NCBI GenBank assembly: GCA_037043235.1
Contig: JAWRVZ010000095.1
Span: 667,001 to 731,000, forward strand
DNA length: 64,000 nt
Source: Rhodeus uyekii
Taxonomy: Eukaryota > Chordata > Actinopteri > Cypriniformes > Acheilognathidae
Direction: 5' to 3'
The notes under the pieces were generated by a model, which worked only from the letters and a program-made list of their open reading frames with translations, had not been told where the DNA came from and made no database searches. The position numbers were made by a program, and so were the translations under genes. Every line of letters starts with the position of its first letter. The first letter of the stretch is position 1. Below are positions 1-11,970 of this stretch, piece after piece.

Positions 1-720
1 TTGTTGAGACTTCAGTTCATGAAAACCTTCACTTGCAGGTGTTCAGAGGGAAAGACATTGAAAGACTTGAGCATGTTTACACAAAACATAAATTCCACAG
101 AAGGACAGATTATGAAAGACAAACCTGCACTAGACTCATTTGAATCTTTACAATTACATGAAGCCTTTATAATCTACTCCTATAAAAACACAAATGCCTT
201 CATAAATCCACAGTCAGCCGTGCGATCACAGTGAATTATCAGAAATCATTGTATAAAATTCAAATCGTGGCTTTGGGGGTGCATCATAAAAGCACATAAA
301 AGACTGTCATGTTGAACTGCAACATTTACAAAGGCTTACTTGTGTGGTTTTGTAAATGAATTGCAATTGGAAAGCAATAGTTCCAGATGCTGTAAGATTA
401 CATGTGACAGATTGACTGGGAGTGGAAGAATTGCACATTCTTTCTGGATGGCATAAGAGTTCCCTCCTTATGGACTGAGAATTGGAAAAATCATTGCTAT
501 ACTGCCAAGAACACAAACATGGTTAAAGTGAATATGCACTGGCATATGTCTGTACGAGCCTCTCCTAATAACCCATTTTATATTCCCAGAGGTTCTTTTT
601 TTAAAGAGTAGTACGTGGTGGGAGGGACTTGATACAAGCCCTCTCTGTCTGTACTGTTGAGGTGCGATTAAAACACCATGCATGAAAAAAGCAGTACAAA
701 AATATTTTGAGTATGTGACA

Positions 721-853
721 TTTATGCATTTGGCAGACACTTTTATCCAAAGCGACTCACATTGCATTCAAGAAACACATTGAATCAGTTCTTGCTTTTC
801 CTGGGATCGAACCCATGACCTTGACATTGCAAACACCAATGCTTTACTGATTG
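721..853 (-). repeat. tRNA-derived SINE-like repeat, copy 1
   Basis: Read on the minus strand, it has a tRNA-like head with a B-box-like GGTTCGATCCC motif and a tail ending in the AGCGTCTGCCAAATGCATAAATG type. Four other copies in this window share the same head or tail: 11836-11970, 30787-30942, 40352-40441 and 42362-42506. The family name is not assigned. Confidence 0.65.
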
Positions 854-1389
854 ATGTAAATGTAAATGGCTAGCATCACTTTTCGTCACAGTTTCGTCCA
901 ATAAAGCAATTGTGTTAATCAAGTTTGGCACAAATCAAACAATGTTATCAATTGAGGCAAAGGAAGCAACCTTCAGATGTAGCCATAACCAGATAATGTC
1001 CATCTGCATTCCTGCTTCGCTAAAGATACTCCACTATGCTTTAAAGAATGCTATGCTCAAAAATAATGGAAATAACAAAAATGTTTCTATTGTAAAACGA
1101 AATTGTGTAAAAGAAAAAACTAAGACGTTGATATGTCTTATATATTGCCAGTTCCTGTCTGTTTTCGGTCCACCAATGAAAATATTTCAAAATTTCATGT
1201 CGAACACACCTTATGCTTTGAAAGAATCGATAGAATGATTCAATGACTCATAAATACAGGTCCTTGTCACCACCTGGTGTAATGTTGTAACATGCTGAAA
1301 AGTCCCAACACTTCATATCAGAAATTTGGGAAGATTAGAAGTTTGTTTCCGCCACTGAAGAAAATAACTAAAAACATAATTTTAATTTG

Positions 1390-1570
1390 ATCTCACAATT
1401 ACTTTTTTCTGTGACATTTTTGCGTGATATAAGGTCACAATTGTGAGTTGTAAGGTCAGAATTGGGTGATAAAAAGTCGCAGTTCTAAAGACAAAATTGT
1501 TAGATATTAACTTTCAAAAGCAAGTTCTATTCTGCCGTCTCAGAATTGAGAGATATAAAAGTCAGTATTC
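1390..1570. repeat. Degraded short-period tandem array
   Basis: Variants of TCACAATTGTGAG, TCAGAATTG and GAGATATAAAAGTC recur about every 20-25 bases. This resembles the GTCAGAATTGTGAGATATAAA-type minisatellites common in cyprinids. The units have decayed and the edges are approximate. Confidence 0.5.
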
Positions 1571-1583
1571 CCCCCACAATTGG

Positions 1584-2267
1584 AAAACTCCCTATTTGTC
1601 TTAGCATTTTCTTATCGGTTATGTCGATTCTTTTATGTCGCCGAACCCTAATATCTCGAGTACAAAAGAGGGACAAATTCGCCACTTCACTTGCATGACT
1701 AATGATTGTACTGAGTTCACTGCGCATGCGCTGAGTTTGCGTTGCAAGTGCCGCGCAGCCGCAGAAGAACTTGCGGAAGTGGCGGAAAAATCAATCCTTG
1801 CAGATGCTCTCTTGGAAGAGGAGGCGCAGGAGTTTGCAATTCCCAGATTACATTGACATCGACAAAGAAGTCGTTAATGATAGAAGTATTTGTTTTCAAG
1901 CAGACTGTTAAAGACAAAAAGCAACAAAGCATTTTAGAGTTTGTAATACTATCAGAACTGTGTCAGAGTGAAATGACTGTGTTATGAGTGAATGTGTTTA
2001 TGTGTGTGTGACTGTTTACGCTGTGAGTGAAATTGTGTTTGCAATGTTGGAGAATATAATGAAAGGTTTGTATGGAGAATGGAAGGTGTTTTTATTGTAT
2101 TCTGGTAAATCTCTGCTGTTAGTTGCTGCACATATGCCTTTTGTTGTTAGCAAACATATACAGTGTGTGTACATTTTTATAGCATGCGATCGCTTCATCA
2201 AATAAATCGCCATATTGGCTGTTGGTTATCTCAATCATCGGTTATCTCAACGCTTTTTTGCAACCCC
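1584..2267. mobile_element. Pogo/Tigger-like non-autonomous element (family P1), truncated at both ends
   Basis: It matches the interior of the full-length copy at 49342-50505, from AAACTCCCTATTTGTC through the long block ending GCTTTTTTGCAACC. The terminal CAGTGGAGTT repeats are missing at both ends. Its middle (about 1770-1980) shares a segment with the copy at 22675-24393 but not with the copy at 49342. The small ORFs within it are chance or transposon remnants. Confidence 0.7.
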
Positions 2268-2315
2268 ATGTGGTACTCCAAGGATTTCCAATGAATACAA
2301 AGACTGTACCGTGAT

Positions 2316-3001
2316 CAGTGTTGGGCATAACGCATTACAAGTAGCTCGAGTTTTACTTTTAAAAAAAGTAACTAGTAAAGTAACTTAAAAGTAAATAACT
2401 GTTTCATTTACAACTAAATATCTGAGTTCCTTATTTCAAATAAGTAATACAAGTTACTTTGTTTTCCCATTTATTGACCCACTCCTGTCCCCATATTGAG
2501 AGAAATCGAGAGTAAGTGCAGAGGATCTCTCTCTCTCTCTCTGTGTGTGTGAACATGATGGTTATTTTAGTTCTAGACTAAAAATGAGCACTTACTAATC
2601 TCATTGCAAAGAAAATGAATAAAATCAGTGAAATGCAAAATCAGAATATTAAGCAAACCTCGGATAATTAAACGTTATATAAAACAACTATTTTTATTAA
2701 TTTAATCTCACTTTATCAACCAATGCAGTTGTTCCTGACCTTCAGTGATTCCATAAGCAAAAGTTAAACCAGAATGACAGCAGCCAAAAGGCTTGTTTGA
2801 ACTTTAACTTACAATGTATATTTGTATTCCCTGCATCCTTATTATTTACATTTTGGAGTGAAACAAACTTTACATCTGGCCAAAAATACACAGTTTTTGT
2901 TATAAAAAACAATCATCCAAGAGAAACAGTGACGCAAAAGTAACGAAGTAACACGATTCGTTACTTTTTTAAGGGAGTAACGCATTGTTGACTCAACTCT
3001 G
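2316..3001. mobile_element. hAT-like non-autonomous element beside the plce1 promoter region
   Basis: The left end, CAGTGTTGGGCATAACGC, is mirrored at the right end by GCGTTACT...TTGACTCAACTCTG. Both ends carry the AGTAACTTT/AAAGTTACT-type subterminal motifs typical of fish hAT MITEs. The flanks ACCGTGAT (2308-2315) and ACCGCGGC (3002-3009) agree at 5 of 8 positions, and the differences are all transitions, consistent with a decayed 8-bp target duplication. A CT/GT microsatellite lies at about 2527-2551. Confidence 0.65.
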
Positions 3002-3039
3002 ACCGCGGCACATGTAAGAAGCACTAGCATTACAGTGGT

Positions 3040-3299
3040 GTCAGGTCCCTCTGTAACGTGTGAAAGTGAATATGAAGTGTGTATGAAGGCGTGTTGACAG
3101 CGATGAACGTGTGTGAGTCTCTTGAGTTAAAGTCCTCAGACATTCCCGTGCGGTCCCTCAGACCGAGTGCAGCTCGCGCGCGGCTCCCGCCTCCTCCGGC
3201 TGCTGTAACGCGGGTTCTGCGGGACTCTGCGGACTCACTCATTTTCGGAAAACACCATGAAGTTTGAGAGACGGTTTTCCGGTGTGACTTTGTGCTGCG
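3040..3299 (+). promoter_or_regulatory. plce1: Candidate promoter and 5' untranslated exon 1 of plce1
   Basis: A GC- and CpG-rich patch (about 3140-3245) stands out from AT-rich surroundings and ends in a strong donor, CTGCG|GTAAGTCAG, at 3299/3300. The next good acceptor on this strand that leads into conserved coding sequence is at 9017/9018. It contains ATG 3257 in good context (A at -3). If spliced to 9018, that reading frame stops almost at once, so the exon is probably leader sequence. I see no clear TATA box, and the transcription start is not determined. Confidence 0.55.
3257..3299 (+). promoter_or_regulatory. Upstream ORF in the predicted plce1 leader (first part)
   Basis: ATG 3257 opens 14 codons (MKFERRFSGVTLCC) plus one base before the donor. 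Joined to the exon at 9018, the frame reads V, F and then TGA at 9023-9025, giving a 16-residue uORF. It ends 188 bases before the main ATG at 9214, a spacing that allows reinitiation. It depends on the inferred exon 1 to exon 2 splice. Confidence 0.4.
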
Positions 3300-5477
3300 G
3301 TAAGTCAGTTCTCCTGTCGTTGGCACGTGTTTGTGTTCTGTTTGAAGTGCTAAATCCCAAGATTATGTTGTCATCTGGAGAATTTGCTGCAGTTGGGCGT
3401 CAAAACCGCGTGAGTGTTAGTAGATACATTGGTTTCTAGGATTATTACAGTTGAAAATGAAAGAAAGAAAGTTTGCCTTACGACTTGTTTTCACATCACT
3501 TTTTGTATATAATATTTACAGGATTCCGTGTTGCTAGAATGGGCAAAACATGGTAGGAATACCATGTTTTTAGCATTGTATTACTATGGTACTTTTTTGT
3601 TTGTCAATTAAATGTCTCAATGAGCTCAGACAGGTGTTAAAAGTTTGACTCCAGCGCGGATGCTTCTATAAAACACATGTGATGATGGTTTTAAATCGTG
3701 TGTATGATGATGATTTGTCAAAATTGCATGCATGCAAAGAGGAAAAACTATAGTAATATATACGTTTACCCAGAAGCACAGTTGAGACATTTTTCTGTCC
3801 CCCCTTTTCTGCCTCTCCAGGCTCCCCCAAGTCTAGTTTGGTGAAATCAGCCTCTAATGGAAATCTTATGTTGTTCTAGTAAAAGTCTAGTGCGACTGAG
3901 TTGACCAGCTCTGTAACCTGATCTTTCACGAGTGATCTTGGGGTTTGAGCTTTTTTATATTCAAACTCATACAATCCATTTTCAATTACCAGCCTGGAAA
4001 ATGTGAATAGATGGAAAACCCTTCTGCTTTCTTTGCTTTACTCTACTTGCCACATTGCTTTTATGAGACCTCGACTGAGAGAGTTTTGAAGGAGAGCAGA
4101 ACTCTGGTACTGTTCTGCGATCGAAACCTGGGATCTTTTGCTTTGTATTAAACGAGCCTGTCGTCATAGACATTTGATCAGTTATGACACAATACCCAGA
4201 ATTGGAATATGTACACTTTCTTTGTTGTGAAATTTGAATCTAGATGACGCACCTGAGTTTCATGTAGCTAAATGAGAATGACTGTGCCTGAAGACACACA
4301 CGCCTACAAATGGTCAAAGATTGTTCAACTGTAAGTTTATGACAGCAAAGTGACAACAACTGTCTCTTCCAAGTATTTGGACATGTTCAAAGTGATAGTG
4401 ATTTCTTTTATGGAATTTTCTTTTATTTATTTTTTTAACAAATTTTTAAAGTAGATAATGAGGTTCTTTTAATAAAACTGTAGAATATCTAAAAAATACA
4501 TTTTTGTCCCCAGACTGAGACTAACTTTTTATTGACTTGGTTGCCAAGATAAAGTTTTTAAGTTTAAGAATTTATAATTAAATATAAATATTTTCTATTA
4601 TTTCAGTTGATTCAAACTAATTTTAAGTGTTTTTGTTTTAGTTAAAGTCTGTTTAGTTTGTTTCGTTCAGCTCAACGAAAGATATCAAACCTGATTTTTT
4701 TTAGCCTGATTTTTATCATAAATCTCCTTGCAACGAGGCATATGATTCTACGTGAGTTTGATGTTTTCAGAACAACGTGAAAATTAGTCGTGTGTGATCC
4801 TCAGTTGTTTAGTTTATGATTCCCAGTTTTTATCTGTAACCATTTACAAAGTGGGGAAGAGTATGTCTGTAGTGCGTTTAAAATCTGTTCATATATGTAG
4901 TTGTCCAGCTCTAACTTTAATAGCACTGATCGGAGATCAACAACATTGACCTAGTTTCATTTATGATGGGCTATTAGCCTAGATTGTCTTAATCGTGGTT
5001 GAACCTGCCTGTACGTTGTCAATGATGCCATTGTTTACGACACGTAAACTTTTTTTATATTGCGCCGTACTGTTCAGCGTCTGAATAAGGTTTTGCTCCA
5101 GTAGCCGTCTGTTGCACAGGAACAGAATCAAGCTTGCACAGATAATTAGTTTGTGCTGGATTCAGAAAAGAAGGGGAGAAGGAGGGGTGCGGAGGTGGAT
5201 TTGGGGAGGTGGGAATTCCCGTAATTTCCAAGCATTACAATGGCCTCATGCCTCAACAGACACTCATACCCACCCACCGCTCTGGAGGCACGGCTGCCTC
5301 TTTGCTGCTACAGCTCATAGTTTAGATAAGAGAGAGGTGTCTTTGACAAGTTTTTAGGGCACAAATGCCTGCAACACCTCCTGCTGTGAGGCTGATATGT
5401 CGGTTGTTTGCACATGACCGTGAGATCAGTAAGGGTCACAGGAAATGTCCTTGATGGATTGGATACTATAAAATTTG

Positions 5478-6934
5478 GCCCTCTAAAAAAAGTCCCTTAT
5501 TAGTGCTAATAACAATGGAAAAAACGGCTTTTAAGCTTTTAACATTTTGAATTGCAATAGAGACATACACGCACACAAAAAAACTATAGTACAGTGGAGT
5601 TGGGTTATGTCAATGGCCTCGGGGGTTGCAAAAAAGCATCGAGATAACCAACAGCCAATACTTTTGCATACTTTGCATACTTACGTTCTGCCTGTCTAAT
5701 GTGCTTTCTCAACAAATTCGGCTTCATCCCGTCTTTTAATAACCGTGTTCCCGCAGCGGCGCTGAGCAGACCGCACTTCAGAACCAGAAACAGGGATGTG
5801 TGCGTTGTGTGGCTGTACTGGATTGCATACTTTCTTGCGTTCTGTCTGTCTAACAAGTATGCCCGCGTATTATCACCAATAAACGGCTTTAAAACGGCTT
5901 TTTTAATTCTTGGAATTCAGGGTTTGATTCCCACTCCTTCCTGTATTTTTGGGTGTTCAGTTTTGACTGAGACATAAGCAAACCAGCTAGTGAGCTTTCA
6001 TCACAGAGAGGCGGACACACACAGTGGAGAGTACGTGACTGAGGCTGTGTGAGTCAAACAAATAATTTAATTGTTTTTTAGACAGAACATTTAACATCCC
6101 GTACTGCCATTACGTAATCAGCCAGCGGCGGCTTGCCGGAGATGCGCGATTCATTTGCACGTGGAGGAGTGAACATCTGCTCTGCTGCGCGAGGACCGCG
6201 ATCCACGTGCAACGCCAACTCAGCAAATGCGCAGTGAATTCTGTCACGAAATAACCATGTGAAGTGGCTTATATGTCCCTCGTTTTTGCTCGAGATACTA
6301 GGATTAACAGAATCGACATAACCCACAAGAAAATACTAAGACAAATGGGGAGTTTGGTGGTTCCACTTCAAAAACGTTGACATAACAGTATTGCAAAGTT
6401 AACCGTGACTCGAGAAAAGTGAACTCCACAGTATATAAGGATTCCTTTGATATAAAATAAAATGTGGTTTTAATTATGAGTTCTTACCTTCAAGACAGAC
6501 GATACAGTTGCGGCTAATGGCGGCATGTGCGGAGGAGGGAGGGATTACATAGATAATGCAAACACAAAAAGGAAGTGTAGTGTTTCTTCCCATATAGTTT
6601 AATGGATAAACTACACACACAATAATGTATGCTTCACAACCTCATATTTATTATTATTGAACACTCATGACTCGTGCTGCTCCCAGCTTAATACTCGAGA
6701 ATCACTCGTTGCCCCCGGTAACCCCCGCTGTAAAACTAAGGTGTCCCTCTAGTGGAGATCATATGAATTACCCATAAATGAGGAGCTTGAGCTTCTTTGA
6801 GCGCTGAACACCTCTAGCGTCGGCGTCTGTAAGCTGCTCGTATTTACTCGTATCTCAAAGCAAAAATTTGCTCCAAGTATTGCTCGTATCTCTGAATACT
6901 CATGTCAGGATGCTCGTATCTCAAGGTATTACGG
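5478..6934. mobile_element. Tigger-like element (family E2), left-truncated, split by a nested insertion
   Basis: The segments 5478-5591 and 6432-6934 align with consecutive parts of the better-preserved copy at 61979-63092: CCCTCTAAAAAA..., then GTGGTTTTAATTATGA..., then the end CTCGTATCTCAAGGTATTAC. The 840-base P1 element at 5592-6431 separates them at a TA. The right end, AAGGTATTACGG, is followed by TA. The left terminal repeat is missing. Confidence 0.75.
5592..6431. mobile_element. Pogo/Tigger-like element P1, inserted in E2, with TA duplication
   Basis: Termini are CAGTGGAGTTGGGTTATGTC on the left and AAGTGAACTCCACAG on the right (inverted, one base off). TA dinucleotides flank both ends (5590-5591 and 6432-6433). 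It lies in the opposite orientation to the copy at 49342. It contains no transposase frame, so it is non-autonomous. Confidence 0.8.
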
Positions 6935-9017
6935 TATATACAAATAAAGGCTTGCAATACTTCTAGGCTTCCACATCTTTTATGAGTTTAATTAGTAGTG
7001 TTTGCTAAGAGAAGCATCACTATTATACTACTTATCTGATGCACAATTAAAACAGCCATAGACGGAGGGTATGGTTACACAACAACGATGTACAAAAAAC
7101 AGAAATAAGCTTTTTTTGTTTTTTTTTGCATACAGACTACATGTTGTCAAAATTATTCTCATTCACACAGATCTCTAAAACTGCTTTATGCATGCCAGGT
7201 CAGTAGTTAGCAATGTCACTTTGTAAAGAAACCGTGCATGCCTATCGATTGAACGAGTAATACGCATGCACGTGACCTCATCGTTTCCAAAAAACGCTTT
7301 TTTTTGTTTTCAAAAGCTTGCGTTTTTCTCCCACCAAAACGCTGCTGTCATGTAAATGAACACCCAAAGCGTATGCAAATTTTTCAGTTCTTAGTTGAAA
7401 GTGGTGTAATGTAAATGGCCCCTCGTAATGACAATATTACCCGAGTTTAGAGACCTACAGTTCATAGAGTCTTGGGAATTTACTTCTCAACCAGTATTCA
7501 ACTACCTGGAACAGCCAGAAATCACTTAACAACCGACCACAATGAGAGCGAAATGGGGAAAAAACAACCAGAAGCTTCACTTCATGTTCAGACCACCTCA
7601 TGAAGTCATGCGGACTTATGACAGTTCGTGGGTGTGTCTGGTTAATCTGTCTGTCAGCAGGAATGCATTTCTTTAGTATTTTTGGAGAATGCATTTTGGG
7701 AGCGGATTAGGACAAAACTTGTTTAGTTGCTTCTGATACTTCAATTACTGTACAAAAAACAACAGCAGTTCTCTTCCTGTGTCATAAACATGAGCATGGT
7801 TGGGTTATATTACGTTTACGTACGTCTTCTGAGATCATATTGTTTTGAGTGTATAATCCAGAAATAACAGGACATGATTCAATGATAAAGTTCTGAAATG
7901 ACAATTTTCCTTCAGTTTTAAAAGTTGTCATGCCAGATTGTAATGTCTGTGATTGCAAACGCTGTTATTTATTGTCTGTCTCATGAGAGAACTTTCCATG
8001 TTGGTGAAATTTTCTGTAAATTTTAAGCGTGTAAATGTAATGTCATTAATGATGATTCCCCAGCTGATGATAAAATCACTGACATCCCATAAACTTACAT
8101 CAGACCCAGTATACTCCAGCAACAGCCTAGCAACCACAGAGACCACCTTCTTACTGTAAAAACTGCATACCCATGGATGCACCTTCAACTTTCCTGGCTT
8201 TGAAATGTATAGCAAAATGCTTAATAGATGCTCAATTTGACTCTACTCAGACGTTTTCTTCAGAAAATATAAAATGTAGTGTTTGTTGACCATCAGCACT
8301 GATTGTTTTATTAATCTGGAGTCTCTGCACAATATTAGCAGTGTTCTAGTGTCTGTTAGGCCCTTTCTCTTTCACCAAGTCCAGGTCTGATTACAAGCAC
8401 TCAAGTGGTGAGTTATGAAAGAAATACTCCTCTCTGTGTTAGCGCAGTGATTTATCGTCAGCTGTGGGTGTGGGAACCGAGCCATGTTTGATGACTCCCG
8501 GCTGGCTGAATTCACCCAGAGTCAATGCAGAGAATGCCCCCCTTTAATAGCATTTGCACCACCCCCTCCTAGCAAAGCTTTACGTTGGGGACTCGTGCAT
8601 TTTACCAGCGTCTGTAGTGAGATTTTGGACAGCTGTGTGATTTCCTGAGAGGGAGATGCTTTTGAGTGGATGGGAATTTTCTTTTCATGCTGTCAGAATG
8701 TGCATCCTGTCCTTGTAATATTTCATCAATGTGTTAAACAAGGTTTGGTTTGTGGTGAAGTGCAATTTTAACAATTTCCCCAGATAGCACATAGCAAGAC
8801 ACAAAACAGTTTGGCTCTGATAAGGATTGAGAAACTTGCTCTTGCCTTGCCCAGGCCAAGTAAAACCAGTGTGTTGAGTTACAGTATGTTTATGTTTCCT
8901 CTTGCATTGTCATATTTTCTTAATTCATTCTGGAAACATTTGCAGGTTACTTAATATGCTATGTGGCAAGACAAGTTGTTTATTCAAATGAGTTTTTCTT
9001 GTTTTCCTCTCATCTAG

Positions 9018-10338
9018 TGTTCTGAGCCCCACGGTCTTGGGAGAAGAGGTTCACATCGGGAGGGGTGAATAAGTGGAGAAGACGCAGCCGTTTCTTTCTG
9101 CTGCATTCATCCTAAAGCTTGAGAGACTCTGTCTGATCGTCTCGGGGCATTTTGCCAGAAGCTTGTCCTTGTGTAAGTTGAACAAGGAAATCTGTCATCA
9201 GGTGCCTAGTGCTATGAGGGTTCGTGTGGAGAGACAGGCGCGCATCGGCCTCAGGAGCTCCATGGCCTCCGAGAGGGCTTCCACTGTGCTGGGAGTGAAG
9301 AGCATTAGTACGGAGACTTTGACAAGTAATGGAGATGCTCTCATATCCGTGAACTGCAGTTTGCCTGAGAGCGAATCCCCTCAGGCACCTGTCCGTTACC
9401 CGTTCGACTCTTTGGAAGGGCACACCGCGGGCCTGGTGTGCAGAATACGGAAGTCTTTGGATACGAGGTCTAAGAGTTTGGATTGCTTGGACGATGTCTA
9501 CAGGTCCAAAAGCTGCAGCTGTGGAGCTGCAAGGCACGGGGAAGAAGGTTTGTATGTTTGCCAGACGTGTGGCTTTTGCGATCCAGTGGAAAGCGAAGAA
9601 GTCTGCCCGGAGAATAGCTTTCCTCTTAGAAGCTGGGAAACGGTGCCACGGCAGAGGAAAGCAGAAGATATTTCTTCCGATGTTACTTGCCTTGCTGGAG
9701 GACGGCCAACGTTGAGCGGCTTGGATGGGGAACTGATGGAATTAGTCATCGGCCAAAACACCGAGAGCATGCCGTTCTGCGGGCGGGATTTGAGGCGAAG
9801 CGCCGTGCCGGTTTCTTCACCACAAGGCCCTCAATGTGCCAATGGCTGCGGCAGTGCTGTGAACAACAAGATACGGGACAGAATGGACTTTGTATGTGCC
9901 GTGTGTCATAAAAATGGATTCTCTAGTCTGGAAAGGCTCAACAGGAAAAGCAAACCCATGTGCTCTCGGGGCAGGTGCTTGAAGAGGTCCACTCCCTTCA
10001 GGTTCTCTGCGAGTCAGGACTTCAGTGACAGCGAGGGCACCGTGTCTGACAGCGAGTTTGTGCGCAACAAGAAAGAGCGCTCTACTGTCCTGGTCAGGAG
10101 GTACTTCAAGAACAATCAGAAGATTAAAAAGACTGTGTGCACAGGCACCAGAGCTATCGTGAGGACTCTGCCCACCGGCTGCGTCTCTGACAGGGTCTGG
10201 GAGTTTGTTTGTGGGAAAACATTCCACCTTGGTGAGAGGCGCACGCGTGAAGTGAGAGGATACAGCAGAGCGCTTCAGGCCATCCAGCTGCAGGTTTCCC
10301 GGGCCCTTCTCGTCTACCCAGGGATCAAGCATGCAGAG
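9018..10338 (+). CDS. plce1: plce1 first coding exon: cysteine-rich N-terminus (coding 9214-10338)
   Basis: Acceptor TCTCATCTAG|TGTTCTG; donor GCAGAG|GTAAGG, phase 0. An in-frame TAA at 9070-9072 closes the frame upstream, and 9214 is the first ATG of any frame in the exon after the acceptor, with G at -3. It gives 375 residues. The front half does not resemble the mammalian N-terminus closely. Cysteines come in close groups: C101/C103, C116/C119/C122, C208/C212, C228/C231 and C250/C255, as in a metal-binding region. A Cys-rich N-terminus is described for PLC-epsilon, but metal binding here is inference. Residues 286-316 (KKERSTVLVRRYFKN through RTLPTG) match human PLCE1 strongly and fix the identity. 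A downstream in-frame ATG, CTCCATGG (9259), is a possible alternative start. Confidence 0.92.
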
Positions 10339-11835
10339 GTAAGGTCAATTTCTCTTTTCACTAAAGCTCTGCTTGGTATGAATGCTTTCTTTATGACCCG
10401 ATGATTATTCAGGTGTTGTGTGAATGTGCCACAGTTCCTTCACTGAATGTTGGTGTTGTAGCTCGTATTTTGAAATGAGCGTAACAGCGAGTTTCTTTGC
10501 TGTTTTATCAAGTGTTTTTTTTTTTATTTATCACTGAACAAATAATTAGGATTGAACTCTGGTTCTTAGCTTCATTCTTTGGTGTGTAATTACTGGCTGT
10601 TTCTTGCCGTTGGTATTGCTTATATGCTTAGTTCTACAGTTCTACTTCTTGCTTTTTCAACTATTAAACCGTTTATGCTTCAAGCATGAATAATACCTCA
10701 AATCATGAGGCTTGCTGAGGAGACTCAAGATGATGCTTTTCTTAAGTGTTAAATTTGTTTTTTTTGCCACTTAATAATGTACTAAAACTCCCCCCAAAAC
10801 ACCTTAGCAAACTGCTTTATAGATGTTACATCCATCATTTCCTACATAAAGTTGATAGAATATATCATAAAGAGAGCTCATTTTCAGAGGGAAAACATGG
10901 CTTTATATTACATATGAATAATCAATATAGAAATTAATTTGTGGCCTAAGTTCCATTTGAATTTCTTTTGTTTTATTATTAACTAAGGTTAAACTAAATC
11001 TAAAAAAGAAATGGCTGTTGATTTGTCACATGTGGAACACCAGAGTTGATCTGTCAGCATTGTGTTCATAATATTCCTCTGGTTGTGCGTTTGCACCTAC
11101 ATGTGAACTAACTCTCATTAGAGTTTTAGTAAGAGTGTGGGTTACTGACTGTAGTTAGTCTACTATTGCTACTATCTGCTTAAAATCTTATTTTGACATT
11201 TCACTAACTAGAGGTATTATTGCAACCACTTGCCAACTTATTCTAATAACCTTATACCCCTAACAATATAATTATTATAAAACAATACCCCTTAAGTATA
11301 GTTATACTATGGGTGAAACAAACCTGGCAGTTCAGTATGTACCTCGGCTTTAAAGTCACAGTTTGGTACAGCAAGGGGGGGAAACTAAAAATTGCTTTTT
11401 TAAATTATTATTATTAAAATAATAAAACAAGGTTTACTGAACAAATATTCTTCTTCTTCAAAGTTTCTTAAGATATAAAAAAAGGTTCCTGCTAATGCTG
11501 TAAACTATGTAGAGTCCTTACTTGCACTTTATTATAATATTAAAGGATAATGACAGAGCCCAAACTATTAACCTAAATTCAGTTGCTATTTATTTTTAGA
11601 TATGATATTCTACACTCAAATAACAAATTGTATGCGAACATGTAAACTGCATACAAGGCAGATTTTGCATGATCTTCTAAATCTAATTATAAAATTATGT
11701 TTTTACTCCAATTTGTTGTTTAAATATAATTGTTTACACAGTGGCTGTCATTTTCATCACAACTTTATTTAAACATATATTAAATAATCAAGACATCACC
11801 AATAGGTTAAGTAAAATATAATGAATATGTAGTTT

Positions 11836-11970
11836 TTCTGTATCTCAACCAGTAGAGTGTGGCGCTTGCAACACCAAGGTCATGGGTTTGATTCCCAGGG
11901 AAAGCAGGAACTGATTAGAATGTCAGTATGTGTCTTGAATGCAATGTAGAGTCGCTTTGGATAAAACATA
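11836..11970 (+). repeat. tRNA-derived SINE-like repeat, copy 2
   Basis: The A-box-like head TATCTCAACCAGTAGAGTG is followed by the B-box-like GGTTTGATTCCC and then the GAATGCAATGTAGAGTCGCTTTGG tail module shared with the copies at 721, 30787, 40352 and 42362. Confidence 0.7.

Larger units (their letters stand above)
1..3039. other. Upstream intergenic DNA, no gene recognised
   Basis: Only short chance ORFs are present. Recognisable content is a SINE-like copy (about 721-853), a degraded AATTGTGAGAT-type tandem array (about 1390-1570), a truncated pogo-like element (1584-2267) and a hAT-like element (2316-3001). I see nothing supportable in 1-720 or 870-1390. Confidence 0.6.
3300..9017 (+). 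other. plce1: plce1 intron 1 (inferred)
   Basis: It runs from the donor GTAAGT at 3300 to the acceptor CTCTCATCTAG at 9017. It contains a nested pair of pogo/Tigger-like elements (5478-6934) and a block at about 7060-7430 resembling dispersed fish MITEs (TTTTCAAAAGCTTGCG type). I recognise no gene in 3300-5470 or 7440-9017. Confidence 0.55.

Noticed and set aside
9073..9213. Upstream extension of the first coding exon from GTG 9073
   Set aside because: GTG is not a normal start in vertebrates, the frame is closed by TAA at 9070, and the first ATG is at 9214.
9112..9537. Long antisense ORF opposite the first coding exon (also 9817-10332)
   Set aside because: It is a shadow of the conserved sense exon and has no recognisable domain.
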